In this document: positions 25,888 through 39,500 of the stretch, in pieces
How the letters are laid out: the number at the start of each line of letters is the position of its first letter
Numbering within the stretch: the stretch's first letter is position 1
Origin: Allium sativum
Lineage: Eukaryota > Streptophyta > Magnoliopsida > Asparagales > Amaryllidaceae
Direction: 5' to 3'
Length of the DNA: 64,000 nt
Assembly (NCBI GenBank): GCA_030737875.1
Contig: CM060915.1
Location: 631,968,786 to 632,032,785, forward strand
Made by a program: the position numbers and the translations under genes
Notes under the pieces: model-generated
The model's database searches: none
Seen by the model: the letters and a program-made list of their open reading frames with translations, nothing else
What the model was told of the DNA's origin: nothing

Positions 25888-28800
25888 TATTGGATCTAGA
25901 TTAACCCTAGAGGGGGGTGAATAGGGTTTATCACAGTTTTTAACTGAATTAAAATTCTAACAAGAAATATAATAATAAACAGATAACAGAATATAGCAGA
26001 AACAGAAATGCAGAAAATAAATCACACACAGATATACCCAGCTTCGGCAAAACCCTGCCTACTGATGCATTTCCAAGGTTTTTACTAGGTGATAGAACAG
26101 TTCCCGCATACAAGACCATGTACACTCGCAAACCCTGCTCCTATTCTAACCCTACGCTCAAAACCGTAGACTGATCTAATCCCCTAGATCAGATTTCACC
26201 TTATTACGACCCCATAACCAGTAACCCAGATTTTACAGACTTTGTCAACCGTCAGTCAACACCCTGACTGAATCCCCTAGATTTTTACAGAACTAGAAAA
26301 CTGTTCAGACAATGTACAACTCAAATTGAAAAACAATAAAATGAAAACAATTAAAAGAAAACTCTAGACAAAATAAAACAAAAGGAGATTAAAGAATAAA
26401 GAGTTGTCCCCTTTGTTAAAACATGGCCGGCCACTTCATAATTGTGTTGCACCCCTATTTCATTTTATTGGCCCGATCTCTCTTTTGCCCTGGGAAACAA
26501 AAATGGCGGCGTCAACAACTAGGGTTTGTGAAATTTGCCCCAAATCAAATCGATGGATTGATGAATTGATGTCGGGTTCTTCCTGGTTTCCCCAATGGTT
26601 TGATTTGCTCTCTCGATCGATTTGGAGACAGATCAAATCTCTGTAAAAAGTGAGTTTTCTGAAATTTACTTTGAACTTGAAATTTTGTTTTTGGATTCGA
26701 TGCATAAAAGCCTATGATTATTTGTGATATTATATAGGATTATAGAAAATCCTAGTTCTCTGATTTCACGTTAATGGCTCCCTGATTATTTGCATGTGAA
26801 TTCCTCTTTTGGTCCCTTGATTGAATTGCTCCGATTTAATTGATGAACTAGAATGTAATTCTAAACCATTTTGAATTTTAAAATTTATGTTGCCTTGATT
26901 CCTTTGTGATATGATTTTCGTGAGTTTCTGGTTCAAATCTGGAAATAAATCTTTGTGACTCCTTAAAAATTATTTGCAATAAAAACATGCTTTCTGATTT
27001 CATTGCTTCCCTTTCTGGTTTTGGCTCGAATTCCTCTTTTGCTTTGATTGAATGAATGTTGCCATAATTCCTGAATTCTTGTGTGATAAAAAAAAACTGC
27101 CGTGAGTTTCACAAAATTTCCTGAAATGATTCTGCCCCTTAAATGAATCCATGCTTGAATCGATTTTGAAAACTTTGATTTAATTCTTGCCAGCGTGAAT
27201 AGCTTGATTGAATTCTGATTTGTTCCCTTGAATAAATTGTTGCCTTTAATTTCTGATTGAAACATTTCTGGAAACTCCTTGCTAATTTTGATCCCTTGCT
27301 TTTCTGGAAATGAATTTAAACCGAATTGGATTTTTGCCAAAAGAAATGTGTGATTCTTCTTGTCATTTATAAGATATATTAAATGCAATTTCTTGGCTCC
27401 TTGATTAGATATGGAAACAAAATAAAATTGATTTCTTGATCCTTAAACTCTTGCCAAGTTAGTTCCTGTGAATTATTCATGGTGATTGATAATTGAATCA
27501 TTCATGTCTCCTTGCAGATTTTCTGATAAGCACTTAAACACTGTTTAAATTCTGTGAACTATTTAAGAAATGCCAAAAATGAAACAAAATAAAAATGATT
27601 TCTTGATCCTTAAACTCTTGCCAAGTTAGTTCCTGTGAATTATTCATGGTGATTGATAATTGAATCATTCATGTCTCCTTGCAGATTTTCTGATAAGCAC
27701 TTAAACACTGTTTAAATTCTGTGAACTATTTAAGAAATGCCAAAAATGAATTGTGATATCTGCAAGGTAATAAAAACTTTGATAAGGCATGTTTCTGTAA
27801 ATGCTGAAATGATTTTATGAACCAATTATGCTTTTTCCACTGATTTGTTATTGTTGCCATCTGGATTTGAAACTGTTTTAGCTCCACCAGTACATACTGA
27901 ACATTGCTTGGCGTTACTGAGACTTTGGTTCTATATACTGCTGCACTTGTCATTAAATTGTTTGAGTTGCACTTGTGTATCAATACATTTTGATGCTGCA
28001 TCATGATTGACACGTAAAATCTCACTGCTTCTACGTGCATGCATTTGTTCTCTACACACCAATCTGCACTTGTGCATGTACATGATCACACTGCTGAAAC
28101 GTACTTGAACTTGCACCATACCATTTGTGTTTGAACTGTTGTGCTACAATAAACACTCCATGTATATGTTAACATGCTTCATTTGTAGCTGAAAAGTGTT
28201 TGCTTGCTGTGACTATTTCAATTTGCTGTAGCCACCATATTGCCATCTTGAGCTTGCCGAACCATTTGTGTTGCACATGTACACTTCACTTTACTGCTGT
28301 ATCACTTGACTATGCATTGTCATGCTGAACCATGTTAAGATGCTTTTAGCTCGACCATTTGAACTGCCATGAACTTGTCATATTGTACCCATTTTGCATT
28401 TGAGCTTGACTGTTTTGATTCATGTACATGTTTCAGCTCCATATGTTTGTTGATGGTTTCATTGGTTTCATGTTTGCTTTGATCCTTTGAGCTACCATTT
28501 TCACTTTGTATTATGCTCGGCCATGTTTGCTTTGTACTTTGAGATGTGATGACTTTGTTTTCCTGTGCACTGAGTCGAGAAGGTCCATGTGGCTACTCCT
28601 CAGTTGCACACTGAATTGGCATGGCAGTGCACACATGTATATATATACACGTGTGTATATGCAGCCATTCGGAAAATTTCCTGTCCCTGTACATATACAA
28701 AACTGTCTGCCTAGACACTGATGAATCAGATCAAGTCATGAAAAATGATGAGAAACACACCAGAAAACTTAGGCAAATAAAATTTTAAAAATAAAATAAT

Positions 28801-29343
28801 ATTTGCTAGAAATTAGACTATTATTTTTGTTCTAGATACCGTGTGTGTATTTCTATTGTGACAGGTAAGCAGATGGTGACTGGACTGACTAAGAGCTGTG
28901 AAGACAGAAGATTGAAGACAGTGAATGAGAGTGTCAGTGTGTGTCTGTATATATGAAATTGTAAAGAGTGAATGTAAATGAATTGTGAATGAATGTACAA
29001 ATAGTGTAGAGTGAACTGTATATGAGTCAGGCAGTGTGCATGTAAGTATATATGAATTTGTACTGTTATTTACAAGTACAATATTCTGTGAAGTGTTTAA
29101 ATAGTGGAGTTGTAAATCTGTACTGTTAAATATTGAAATAAAATACTATATTTAAATAAAATACTGTGTGAATATTTGAATTTATGTACAGTCGTAGTCT
29201 ATTTAAATATAAATTTTATATTTCAGTCTGTGATAAATATATGAAACCGTACAGCAATAAACACATTTAAAATAATATATATTTGGTTGTTATCATCAAA
29301 CAAAAATCATATAATTGTGTATACAACACCGTTATATACAACA
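25888..29343 (-). repeat. 3' LTR of element D (3,456 bp)
   Basis: This is co-linear with 33521-34338 followed by 48308-50783. It is 167 bp longer because of a tandem duplication at about 27414-27747. Its + strand start is TATTGG rather than TGTTGG, a G-to-A change in the terminal dinucleotide. Short ORFs inside it recur in the other LTR without any recognisable domain. Confidence 0.88.
27414..27747. repeat. 167-bp tandem duplication private to one LTR of D
   Basis: The segment containing GATTTCTTGATCCTTAAACT occurs at about 27430 and again at 27597. Each copy runs to GCCAAAAATGAA. The right LTR has it once (near 49038). The length difference between the two LTRs (3,456 versus 3,289 bp) is exactly 167 bp. 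Confidence 0.88.
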
Positions 29344-29358
29344 ATCCCCCCTTTTGAT
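29344..29358 (-). promoter_or_regulatory. Polypurine tract of element D
   Basis: On the - strand this reads TCAAAAGGGGGGAT, immediately before the 3' LTR start TGTTGTATATAACGG at 29343. Confidence 0.85.
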
Positions 29359-32096
29359 GATGACAAACAAATATTAAGATTTTGAATACAATAAATGTGT
29401 TTGATAGAGAAGAACATAACTCCCCCCATTTGAAATCTCCCCCTACAACGGAGACTCCCCCTATAACTGTGCACGAATAGAGTGTAAAAAAAGAAAATTG
29501 GAATTTTCAAAAATTAAGATATTTAGAAAATATTTACTCATAAATCAAAATCTCAATCCATTCTCCCCCTTTTGTTATCATCAAAAGGATATAGAATTTA
29601 AAATATAGATGAACAATGACTAACAAATACAATATCAGCTTAAGAGGAAGAACGGTCATCATAAACCTCAATCAGTCAAACAAAAATCATAATATTCTGA
29701 GAACAGCTGGCATATTTCACATTGTAGAGAATGACGGATTTACGATGAAATTTATATAAAATGGGGAGAGTTACAAAAATATGATTTCCAATTATTTTCA
29801 AAAGAATTTTATAAAATTGAGCTCAAAAATAGTGATGGATTTGGACTATAATTAATAAATCGACTTAAGTGATAAATAATCTCAAATCCCAATAGCTATC
29901 AATCAACAGATCATAATACGTCATAAAATTTCAACACATTTCGCATATTAGAAAGATGGATCGATAGGCTGGTTTTTAAACACCAAGGAGAATTTCATAT
30001 TAATTTTAATTTACAGTGCATTATTTCCTTTTCCTTTTTATTCTATTTAAGAGCACACCGACCACGCATAACCAGAGCTTGGATTTTTAAATGAGGTCAG
30101 TCGCAACTTTAATTATAAGTTGTCTCATAACCATGCATAACCAGAGCTTGGATTTTTAAATGAGGTTAGAGACACACTTATATGTTAATTATAAATTTTA
30201 TCATTTTCAGCTTTTAAATAGAAAAACTCCTCGGTATATAAAACCAATATGAATGATAGAAATGCGGTAGGTACAGAAATGGTCTGTGAAATAAATTTCT
30301 AAATTAATTATATTATGAAATATGCTCGACTGTACCGGAATTATTGAAAATTTTCAATTATCACTAATTCTAAATAATAACATAGCCACAATTCCATTAG
30401 AAAAAATTTCACTGTTTATTCAAGATGATATATTTTTAAAAATAATAATCAAACTCTCCACATTAATATAGAATTATCATGGATGGTAGAAAGATGGTAG
30501 ATAAAGGAGGTGGTCGTGAAATAATTCCCAATTCAAAGATATTATAATAAACGTTCAACCACCATGAAAATATAAATAAAATCCCCTCTTGCTGTGAAAT
30601 ATACTGCAGTCATGATTCATCACAATTTCAAAATCTGAAATAAATTTGATGAATTATAAATACAGTTCAATTTGGATATTGATTTCAATTTCTGAATGAA
30701 TAATCAATAAATAGTTTTAAAATTGAAAATCAGTTACAAGCGGGATATTAAGAGCTATACACGACAAGAGGGATAAGACAAATATATACATAAAAATTCA
30801 GCACTTCTTAAACCAATTGGTGTCTCTATTAACAAATCTTAATCACAAAGCCCAAACAGACAGAATTAACAAATTTGCACATTTTTCAAAGTTGCAGACA
30901 GGAACAAGCAGTTATTTGAAACAGTATCAGAGCAGCACAGAAAACAATATCACAGCCAACTTGTCAGAGGATGGTCACATAAGATCATTCATGATCCAAG
31001 ATTAGAAATATCGTTTATTTGAAATCATTTGAGGAATATGAAAAACTCTAGATTCAGTGAATCGATCACACCAAATTATTAGTTTCACATTCAAGATATG
31101 TGTGTGATTCAGTAAATCAATAAATTCAAATGATTTTAAGAAAACAAATATTTAAATCAAATCATCATGAAATAACAGTGATTTTCAAAGACCATTTTTC
31201 AAAAAAAAAATTCAAGATATTTCTGACATATAAGAGAAATTTCAGATCATTTACATCTAGTTTGAGAGGCATTCATGATCCATAAAATTTAGAAAATAAT
31301 TTATTTGAAATCACTTGAATCAATGTCAGGTTTTGAGATATAATGAATTATACACACAAGATTGATAATTTCAAATTTAAGTGGTGTGTGATATTCAAAA
31401 TATCCAGAATTTCAGATGATGTCAAACAATCAAATTTCAACCATAATAATCATGAATAAAGGTGAAATTCAAGATGTATCACTGTGATTCAAGCCAATCC
31501 GAAAATCAATGAAATTATCACGAATGATAAGAAGTAGTGTACTGTAATGAGTATAATATTTTAAGCGTTTCCAAAATGAATTGGAAGAAACTCAAACCAG
31601 CATAAGTGTGTGAAATTTCATTAATTATTCAGATCTTCAAAAATTTAGAATTCAAAATAACAGTGTTCAAGATATGATATTAATGCTTCAGCAATGTTAA
31701 GAATTCAAAAATAAAAAATTAAACTTCAAAACAATTGCAAATAATTACATATTTAAATTCAAGATCTGGAAATGGTTAAAACAAGAGAGTTTTATTCACA
31801 TAAAGCAAATTTCCACATAATTACTGCAATTGGAAGTTTAAGAAGCACAGAATTAGAAATAAAGATATAGTAGTGACAAATCAAAACAAAGCAAAAAACA
31901 AAAAAAGGAAGGGGTAGAAGAAGAAATAAAAAAATATTTACAAAGGTGAGTTTAGAGATCATACCAGAATCCAATGTAAATCAGAATCTCTAACTCAATA
32001 GATTTGGCTAACGGAACTGTAAATGATACAGAATTATATACCAGCTTGATTTCAAATTTCCTTTTAGCACAGAAGTTCCTCAGCCATCTTCGGTAC
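29359..32096 (-). other. Non-coding internal region of element D where pol would be expected
   Basis: About 2.7 kb of AT-rich DNA lie between the gag remnant and the purine tract. I see no ORF above about 70 codons and no RT, integrase or protease motif. A phrase CATAACCAGAGCTTGGATTT is repeated at about 30066 and 30138, followed by AAATGAGGT in both. The TCAAATCATTTGA-like and ATTCAAGAT segments between 31010 and 31760 recur imperfectly. The pol genes were lost or replaced rather than merely mutated. Confidence 0.7.
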
Positions 32097-33480
32097 CTAA
32101 CAGTTTAAAGGATCGAGTGGTCTAACAAAATTTGCAAAACCACTCATAGTTGTATTTGCTCGTTTGGGTACCCAGACTTGTTTATATGACAAACCATTCG
32201 AATCTACCATTGTACCCTTCGGGACCCAAATCTGTTTAAACTTAACAAAGCCCGTTTTATTTCCTTTTAGGACCCAAGAGTGTTTAAGAGGTTTATTGTA
32301 AAGCAAATTCTCATTTCTGTTGTAATTTAAAAACCTTTTAGAATTTTCAAAGTTCAAATTTTCAGAACGACCCTTCCTGAAGCAATTTGAAGGATTTTTA
32401 AAATCACTCGAATTCAAATTTTCAAAAGCATTTGTTTTCTCAAAACCAAGACCTCGTTTACTTCCATTAGAAAATTGATTTTTCAACAACATATTCAAAG
32501 ATTTTTTTGCTATTAGAAAATTTATTCAATGTTGTTTCAAGCCGTTGAATTTTAAATTTAAGATTACTGTTTTCTTTTATCAAATTCGAACAACGATTTA
32601 TAGCGATCTCACTCTTTTCAACATCATTGTGTTTCAAAACCAAGAGTTCATTTTCAAGCTTTTCAATTTTGGCCTTGGATTCAGAAATTTCATTTTCAAA
32701 ACGTTTTTGTTTCTCAGCAATTTCACATTTGGAATTTGAAATCATAAAAGTTTCCAATTCTTTTCGCAAGGAATTGTTTATACATATTAGCTCACTTTCC
32801 TTTTCTTTTGCTCTCATAATTTGTTTTTCAAGCTTTTGGATATTTTCTTTGAGATGAGTTAAATTGTTTTTCGAGTTGAAACAATCCTTGCAAACAGAGT
32901 TTGAAACTTTCATGAAATTTCCAAGTTTTAATTCCAAAATATTATTTTTAGTGATCAACTCAAGATTTTCAGACTTCAAAGTTTTTTTTTTTGATTTGAG
33001 ACTATCAACAACATTTGTTAATTCATTACAACAATAAACCAAATCTTCATATGAAGGATCTTTAGATTCATCATCTGTTGAGTCTCTATCGACAGATCCA
33101 TTTGAATTATCATTTGTAAAACCTGTTAAGCACAGATCAGAACTTGAGTTGACAATCCATGGTTTTGAGCAGTTGTTGTCAAATTGTCCATACTTTGCAT
33201 TGAGTGTTCTCCAAATTTCCTACGCAGTCAAACAATGAGAGATAAGATCAAGCTGATTACTACTAAGATAAGAGTACAGAATATGCATAACACGAGCATT
33301 TAAAACTTTATTCCTCTTATCCAACATATCTCCCTGATTTTCAATAATATTCTAATAACTAAAATTAACAGATTTTAAATGCAATTCGATCTTTGATTTC
33401 CAAATTAAAAAATCTGTTCCATTGAAAATAATTAGAATATCACTGGATTGACTCTTTCTATACTGACAACTAGGATCCAT
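32097..33480 (-). pseudogene. Broken gag of element D (copia-like, coiled coil)
   Basis: The start codon at 33480 lies 26 bp after the primer site. The first part resembles copia gag N-termini, with FNGTDFLIWK near the start and EIWRTLNAKYG later. It contains two in-frame TAG codons (after NFSY, and before EIW where tryptophan-type sites are common). The frame then runs open from 33042 to 32467 as a Lys/Glu-rich coiled coil. It shifts by one in a run of A residues near 32499-32507 and continues to 32097 with two WVPK phrases (QIWVPKGT, QVWVPKRA), a pattern I associate with SIRE-type gag. No CCHC knuckle is visible and the capsid-like part seems shortened. It is not expected to give a full protein. 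Confidence 0.75.
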
Positions 33481-33505
33481 GATTCTAGGGTTACTGAAAT
33501 GACCA

Positions 33506-33518
33506 GGCTCTGATACCA
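33506..33518 (-). promoter_or_regulatory. Primer binding site of element D
   Basis: TGGTATCAGAGCC on the - strand is complementary to the initiator tRNA-Met 3' end. It is 2 bp from the 5' LTR at 33521. Confidence 0.9.
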
Positions 33519-33520
33519 CT

Positions 33521-34338
33521 TGTTGGATCTAGATTAACCCTAGAAGGGGGAGGGGGTGAATAGGGTTTATCATAGATTTTAACTGAATTAAAATTCTAAC
33601 GAGAAATATAATAATAAACAGATAACAGAACATAGCAGAAACAGAAATGCAGAAAATAAATCACACATCCCCAGCTTCGGCAAAACCCTGCCTACTGCTG
33701 CATTTCTAAGGTTTCTACTAGGTGATAGAACAATTCTCGCATACAAGACCATGTACACTCGCAAACCCCGCTCCTATTCTAACCCTACGCTCAAAACCGT
33801 AGATTGATCTAATCCCCTAGATCAGATTTCCCCCTGATTACGACCCCGTAACCAGTAACCCAAATTTTACAGACTCTGTCAACTATCAGTCAACACCCTG
33901 ACTGAATCCCCTAGATTTTTATAGAACTAGAAAACTATTCAGACAATGTACAACTCAAATTGAAAAACAATAAAATGAAAAACAATTTAAAGAAACCTCT
34001 AGACAAAATAAAACAAAAGGAGATTAAAGAATAAAGGGTTATCCCATTTGTTAAAACATGGCCGGCCACTTCATAATTGTGTTGCACCCCTATTTCACTT
34101 TATTGGCCCGATATCTCTTGTGCCCTGGGAAACAAAAATGGCGGCGTCAACAACTAGGGTTTGTGAAATTTGCCCCAAATCAAATCGATGGATTGATGAA
34201 TTGATGTCGGGTTCGTACAGATTTCTCCAATGGTTTGATTTTCTCTCTCGATCGATTTGGAGACAGATCGAATCTATGTAAAAAGTGAGTTTTCTGAAAT
34301 TTACTTTGTACTTGAAATTTTGTTTTTGGATTCGATGC
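33521..34338 (-). repeat. 5' LTR of element D, part 1
   Basis: It begins TGTTGGATCTAG and aligns with 25888-26700 of the left LTR. It is interrupted by element E at 34339, the target GATGC (34334-34338) being duplicated at 48308-48312. Confidence 0.9.
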
Positions 34339-35255
34339 TGTTAGACCAAAAAGTGGTTCTAACACCCAAATTGATTAAAAGCAAAAATGAAATGAGATAA
34401 AAATAAAAATGAACACACAAGATTTATAGTGGTTCGGCGAAGAAATGCCTACGTCCACTTGTTTTTCACTATTTTCAATGATTCAGTTGCAAATACAATG
34501 AAATTCTCACTAGATCTCTCTCACAACTCACTCACAATCTCTCAATTGTTTGAAAATAAATAATGAAAGAAGATTTGGATTTTCCGGGAGTGCTGGAATT
34601 CGAGTTATGAAGGTAGTTGAACTCTCCAAGTACCAGAAAAAAAGATCCTTTTCTTTGTCTCCAGACGGGGTATTTATAGGTGTGAATTTGCTCAAAACTC
34701 GATCCGGGTCGGGGCCACGTGTCGTCCATCCCATTAGCTTCGGGTTCGGATGAATTATTGTGTTGACAACGCATCAGAGTAATGAACGTTATGAGTAGGA
34801 ACTGGTCACAGCCGATCCGGATATCCAGGCGCTTTTGCAGGAGAATGATATGGAAAATGAGCTCGGATCGGAGACACATATATAAGGGGTTCGGATCGGG
34901 ATACCCGATCCGACCCGGATTGTCTTGGTGGCAGCGCTCTCTCCTCTTTAATTTGCTTCGCTCTGATCTATTTCCGTGGCAAACAGGTGGCTTTCCGATC
35001 CAATTGAGATTATGTTGCCCTCCGATCCGAATAGATATGCCTTACCAATTTCCTCAGCAGCAGTTCACCGATCCGAACAGAAGATTCTATCCGACCCGAA
35101 CCGATACGTTGCTCTGACCTGACCCGAACGATTGCAGCTGCCCGATCGAGGCTGTAGCGTCTTCTCCGATCCGAACCGAAGTCTTCTAATTAAAAATGCT
35201 CTTCAATGTCTGATATCTTGACTTTGTGTTGCCTAGTTCACAAAGTAGGCTTACA
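34339..35255 (-). repeat. 3' LTR of element E (917 bp)
   Basis: The + strand start is TGTTAGACCAAAAAGTGG and the end GTAGGCTTACA. It is almost identical to 47392-48307. It contains ATCCG-type motifs (34890-35140) and, on the - strand, a CTATAAA box at 34423-34429. The small ORFs within it on both strands are duplicated in the other LTR and are not genes. Confidence 0.95.
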
Positions 35256-35272
35256 CTTTGCCCCCTCAAAGG
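35256..35272 (-). promoter_or_regulatory. Polypurine tract of element E
   Basis: On the - strand TTTGAGGGGGCAAAG abuts the 3' LTR start TGTAAGCC at 35255. Confidence 0.88.
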
Positions 35273-36535
35273 TTGCTTCTGTTGGAAACGGAGCATGCTT
35301 TGACTCCCATGGCACAATACCTTCATCCTTCCTTCTGAATTCACCTGCCAAGCTGTCGCACTTCATCCTGTTCGGCCCGGATTCCGACCCGGACGGATTT
35401 CTGCCTTGGGTTCCGACCCGAACGGATCTCTTTCTTCCTTTACTCTGCAAGGGATTAGTGGGCCAAGCTGCGTCATTGGGCTTTTCGAGCCGGTCCGATC
35501 GGGAATACGAATAGTCAGCTTGTTTTTTATATAAATTCACTTCTCTTTTCTTCCTTTCTCTCATTCACCGTTTCTGCTCATCCGAACCGATTCCACATCG
35601 AAACTTTAGTCTTTCCAAGAAACTCCAAAATTCTCGCTTCAATCTTTGAATCAAATACATAGGTAGCCTTGTAATCTTGAATCTCGTTGCCATAATTGTT
35701 TTTAATTTACATCCGTAGCTAAGTTGAACGATTCGAGCAAAGTAATTGACTAATTCCACCGCCACGACTTCCTTCATCCTCTGCCTTCGTCGTTAATGGC
35801 ATCAGCACCATTTCGAGGCGTTGGAGGAGAGTATTAAGACTCGCTGTTGAATACTTGAGTGCTTACCCACTTGATTTTAATTAAGGCCTGGGACATCGAA
35901 TTGGGTTCACTACTCAAGAGGAGGAAGAGGAAGGAAATTGAAGAAGATCGGTTCGGGTAGGGGAACAGTAGGAGAAAAAGGGAAAGAGAGATATTCACAG
36001 ATCCGGACCGGGTCGGGGCAATAGAACAAGGAAATCGGACTTAACTCGTTTGACCGGGTCGGGTCGGAGCTAGGAATAAAATGGAGGTTAAGACTTATGC
36101 GCCCGGGTCGGACTGGGCTATGAAACAAAAGAGAGAATAGTAATATGGTTATCTAGGTTAATCCGACCCGCCCCGAAAGTCAACCTCCGAACCGATCCGG
36201 ATATTTCTCTCTGAGTGTGAGCCTTTGCTCATCCGATCCGAACCTGGTGTCTGCATCCGAACCGAAAACTACTCAATCTAAAACACATACTTTCGTCCAA
36301 CTATTTAAAAGATATTACTTCCAACTTCATGAACAGTTAGGATAGTGCCTTGCGGACATAAATGAACATTAAGAACTACTCTGACTATCGCTTTCTCTTC
36401 AAAGTTTCGTCTTACATTGTTGCACTTTTACTTTGCATTTCTCACATTCGCTGCACACATTTTAGTTCACACACATACACAGGGGGGTACGGGCTAATTT
36501 ACTCTAATCCGTGCTATTGCTTCTTCAATAGTTCT
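35273..36535 (+). promoter_or_regulatory. Upstream region of the antisense gene in E
   Basis: About 1.26 kb separate the purine tract from the preferred start codon of the + strand gene. TATATAAA at 35528-35535 is followed about 20-40 bp later by a pyrimidine-rich CTTTTCTTCC-type tract, a plausible plant core promoter. A second, weaker TATTTAAA lies at 36302-36309. The stretch also holds many ATCCGACCCGAACC-type motifs. ORFs in it on either strand show no domain. Whether transcription starts here or in the LTR cannot be told from sequence. Confidence 0.5.
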
Positions 36536-39500
36536 ATGACAATGAGGCCCAGACGCTCTTCCAGACTAGCTGAGAGGAAAGAAGCCCCGGAAACTTCTAA
36601 CAAAATCACTCTCGAGGATATATCTTCTTCTTCGGATCCAGAATGGGACAGTGAGGGTCCAGACTACGGGGTTGGAATTCGAGAAAGCAACGAGGTTTCT
36701 TCAGAGAATGAAGTTTCTCTAGGTTTCGAGGAGGAAGGAGGGATTGGTGACGATCGAGCCCCTGACGAATTTGAATCGGCCATTATATTGGAATCACCTC
36801 CAGACTCCGTTGAATCAACAATCGACAACGATCGACTTATCCGAATTTGCTTAAAGTACGGGATAATGAAAAGGGACACTCTAGTGCCTCCACGCTCTGA
36901 CCGTCCCCACAACCCTCCAGAAGGATATATGGCGGTCACTCGATTGATGTGCATGGTCGGCGCCATTCCTCCATTCTCTCCCTTCATCGTTGACTTTTTA
37001 AGACAAATGCGGATTGCCACCATGCAGTTGCATCCCAATTCATATGCCTATTTGCATACCTTGTACATAGCATATCGTGAAATCTTAGGCATAGAGCTCA
37101 CGTTCGATGACGTTCACTTCTTCTATAATTTCAAGCATCGGACTCAAGAGACTCCATCTTTCTGCTACTTTGAGTCAGTTCCAAAAAGGAAAATAATCTC
37201 TGCACCATTCAACAGTAAAGCTGGAGATTCCAGACTAGAATGGTTCTACGTGAAGCGACAGCCTGGATGCGCCAATAGGTGGACAAAATCAAGTAAAGCA
37301 CTGATTTTCTAAATCCGGGCTCTATACACTTGAATCATCACCTTGACTTGTTTTCCTTTTTGTTTGCAGTCGACAATCCCAAACAGATATCGGATCAGGT
37401 GTTCTTTGAACGGATGCACCGACTTCTTAATGGCGATCTGAAATTCTTGACTATCGACGAAGTCCTTAAAGACGAATACCTTCACTTTCATGGGCTGTTA
37501 TCCGTTTTTCGTAGCATCGGTCATGGGACGGTCCCTTACGCATACATTCCTCCAGTGGAGGTGGTTCCAGAGACAGGAGAAGGCTCGGGAATTCCTACAG
37601 TGCCTCTTCAAGCTTCACCTTCTCCATCTTATAAACAAGATGACGAATTGGCTAACCTGGCCGAAAGGCATCGTGAAGGATATACTGCCCCCGAGGAGGC
37701 TACTTCTCTGGAAAAGTCAACATCCCCAGCAGAATCGCCATTTAATGCTTCCGAGGGGAATATTCCTAGTACTGATGAGCAAATATTTCAGGGTTTGGGG
37801 GATCTCCCCTTACCTGAGACTATATACACTTCAGAGGATTTCAGGAAGGATCCTCTAGTCTTCACCTCTTCCGAAGAGACCACTCCCGCTAAGGCCAAAG
37901 AGCCTGCCCGTACTAGTCTAGCTTCAGACTCGGGTTGGTTGGGGGGAAACACACCACTTAGGATACACTTTACTCAATAGCATTAGCATTCATTGCACCT
38001 CTTTCTCCGTGAATCCATTAATTCTAAATTTTGTTTGTCTTATCGTGCAGGTACGATGTCTCGATCCTACTACGATATCAGGAAGCTTCGCCGCAGCATG
38101 TCCAATCCTCCTCAGGATGTCGAGTATGATCGCCGGGATGATCGTGGTAGGGAGGAGAAAAGACCTTATGATCCCTATCGTTCTCGACTCTCACGTTCCC
38201 GCTCACCAGTTCGACCGGAACAAGAGAAATATAAGGGTTATCAAAGCCGCAGGGAAGAGGACAGACCACCATCTAAAGACTCCACTTCTTCCCATGAAAA
38301 GCGCAGTAGAGAGAGAACTCCTCCAAAAGAAACTTGGTCTCGAAGCAAGCACAAGGTCCCTGCTACTAAACGACCTAGGACAGACAAAGAGACTACCGAA
38401 TCCTCTTCACACAGGGACACCGAATTATCGATCCCCGCTCCTCCCCCACTAGATGCGGCAACTGCAGTAAAGCGGGCATATTTGGTGGAGCAATTTCCCG
38501 AGCACTACTTCGAGACTTTGACTTTTTTACCTGCCCTTGAACCTATTTCGTCTAATTGGGCAGATGAGGCCAAAGCAAAAATAGATGCAGTGGAAAAACA
38601 GTATACTGAGATGTTCAAATATTCACGCAATCTTTCTAGAATCATCCGCACTCTAATCACAAATACTGATTCAATGCAAAAGACCGCGGAGGAGGATGCT
38701 AAGGCCTTAAAAGCTCTAGGCAAAGATTTGGAAGACACTCAAGCTCAGCTAGCTGTCGCTCAAAGGGACGCTTCTAATTTCAAACAACAATTCGAGGACA
38801 TGCAGAAGCGTTATCATGACTTGCTTGAATCTCACACTCAGGAGCGCTCTGAATTAAAAAAGCAAGCTGACGAGGCCAAGTCAGAAGCTGCTAAGACACG
38901 CCTTGCTTATGCTGAGCTTGAACGGAAAAACGCCGAGTTAGCAAAGAGGAGTGCTGAATTAGAAAAGAAGAATGCCGACTTGGCTTCAAAGCTACTGGAG
39001 GCAGAGAACAGAGCTGCCCTGGCCGAGGGCAATGTGGAGTGTGCCATCAAATCTGCGGAAGAAGCCCGCAAGCAATTATCAGAAGCGGAGGCTGATATTC
39101 AGGGTTTCGGTGAACTAATGATTGAATTCTTCGCACATATTATTCATCGCCGAAACATTTCTTGGATCGAGGACTATCCATCCACTCTAGTTCAAGTGTG
39201 GAATCAGATCATCGAGTGGGAAAAAGAGGAACTTAAGGTCGATTCCATTGACGAAGATAAACTAATGGAAAAATACTTGAGGGATGATGAACCGGAACGC
39301 CTAGCTGAAGGTCGCCGCCTTATTGCTGAAGCCATGGAAGAAGAGAGACGGAAGTCTAAACGAAAAACTGTTCTCGAAGCTGGTTCCTCTTCTTCCGCCC
39401 CTGCATCTTCTGAAGTAGAGGGGTATGATCCTGAAAATCCGGGAATTCCCCGAACAACTCTGCTATCCCCTATTCCTGAAACAGCACCAGAGGTAGTAGT

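Noticed and set aside
32545..32857. Phe-rich ORFs on the + strand
   Set aside because: They are complementary-strand shadows of the Lys/Glu-rich coiled-coil gag of element D.
34528..34879. 68-115 codon ORFs on both strands in the LTR of E, repeated at 47581-47931
   Set aside because: They lie wholly within the LTR, overlap each other on opposite strands and have no domain.
36362..36535. Upstream start adding about 58 residues to the antisense protein
   Set aside because: The added stretch is hydrophobic and Cys/His-rich, unlike the basic, disordered N-terminus that follows. A 5' untranslated region is more likely, though the longer form cannot be excluded.
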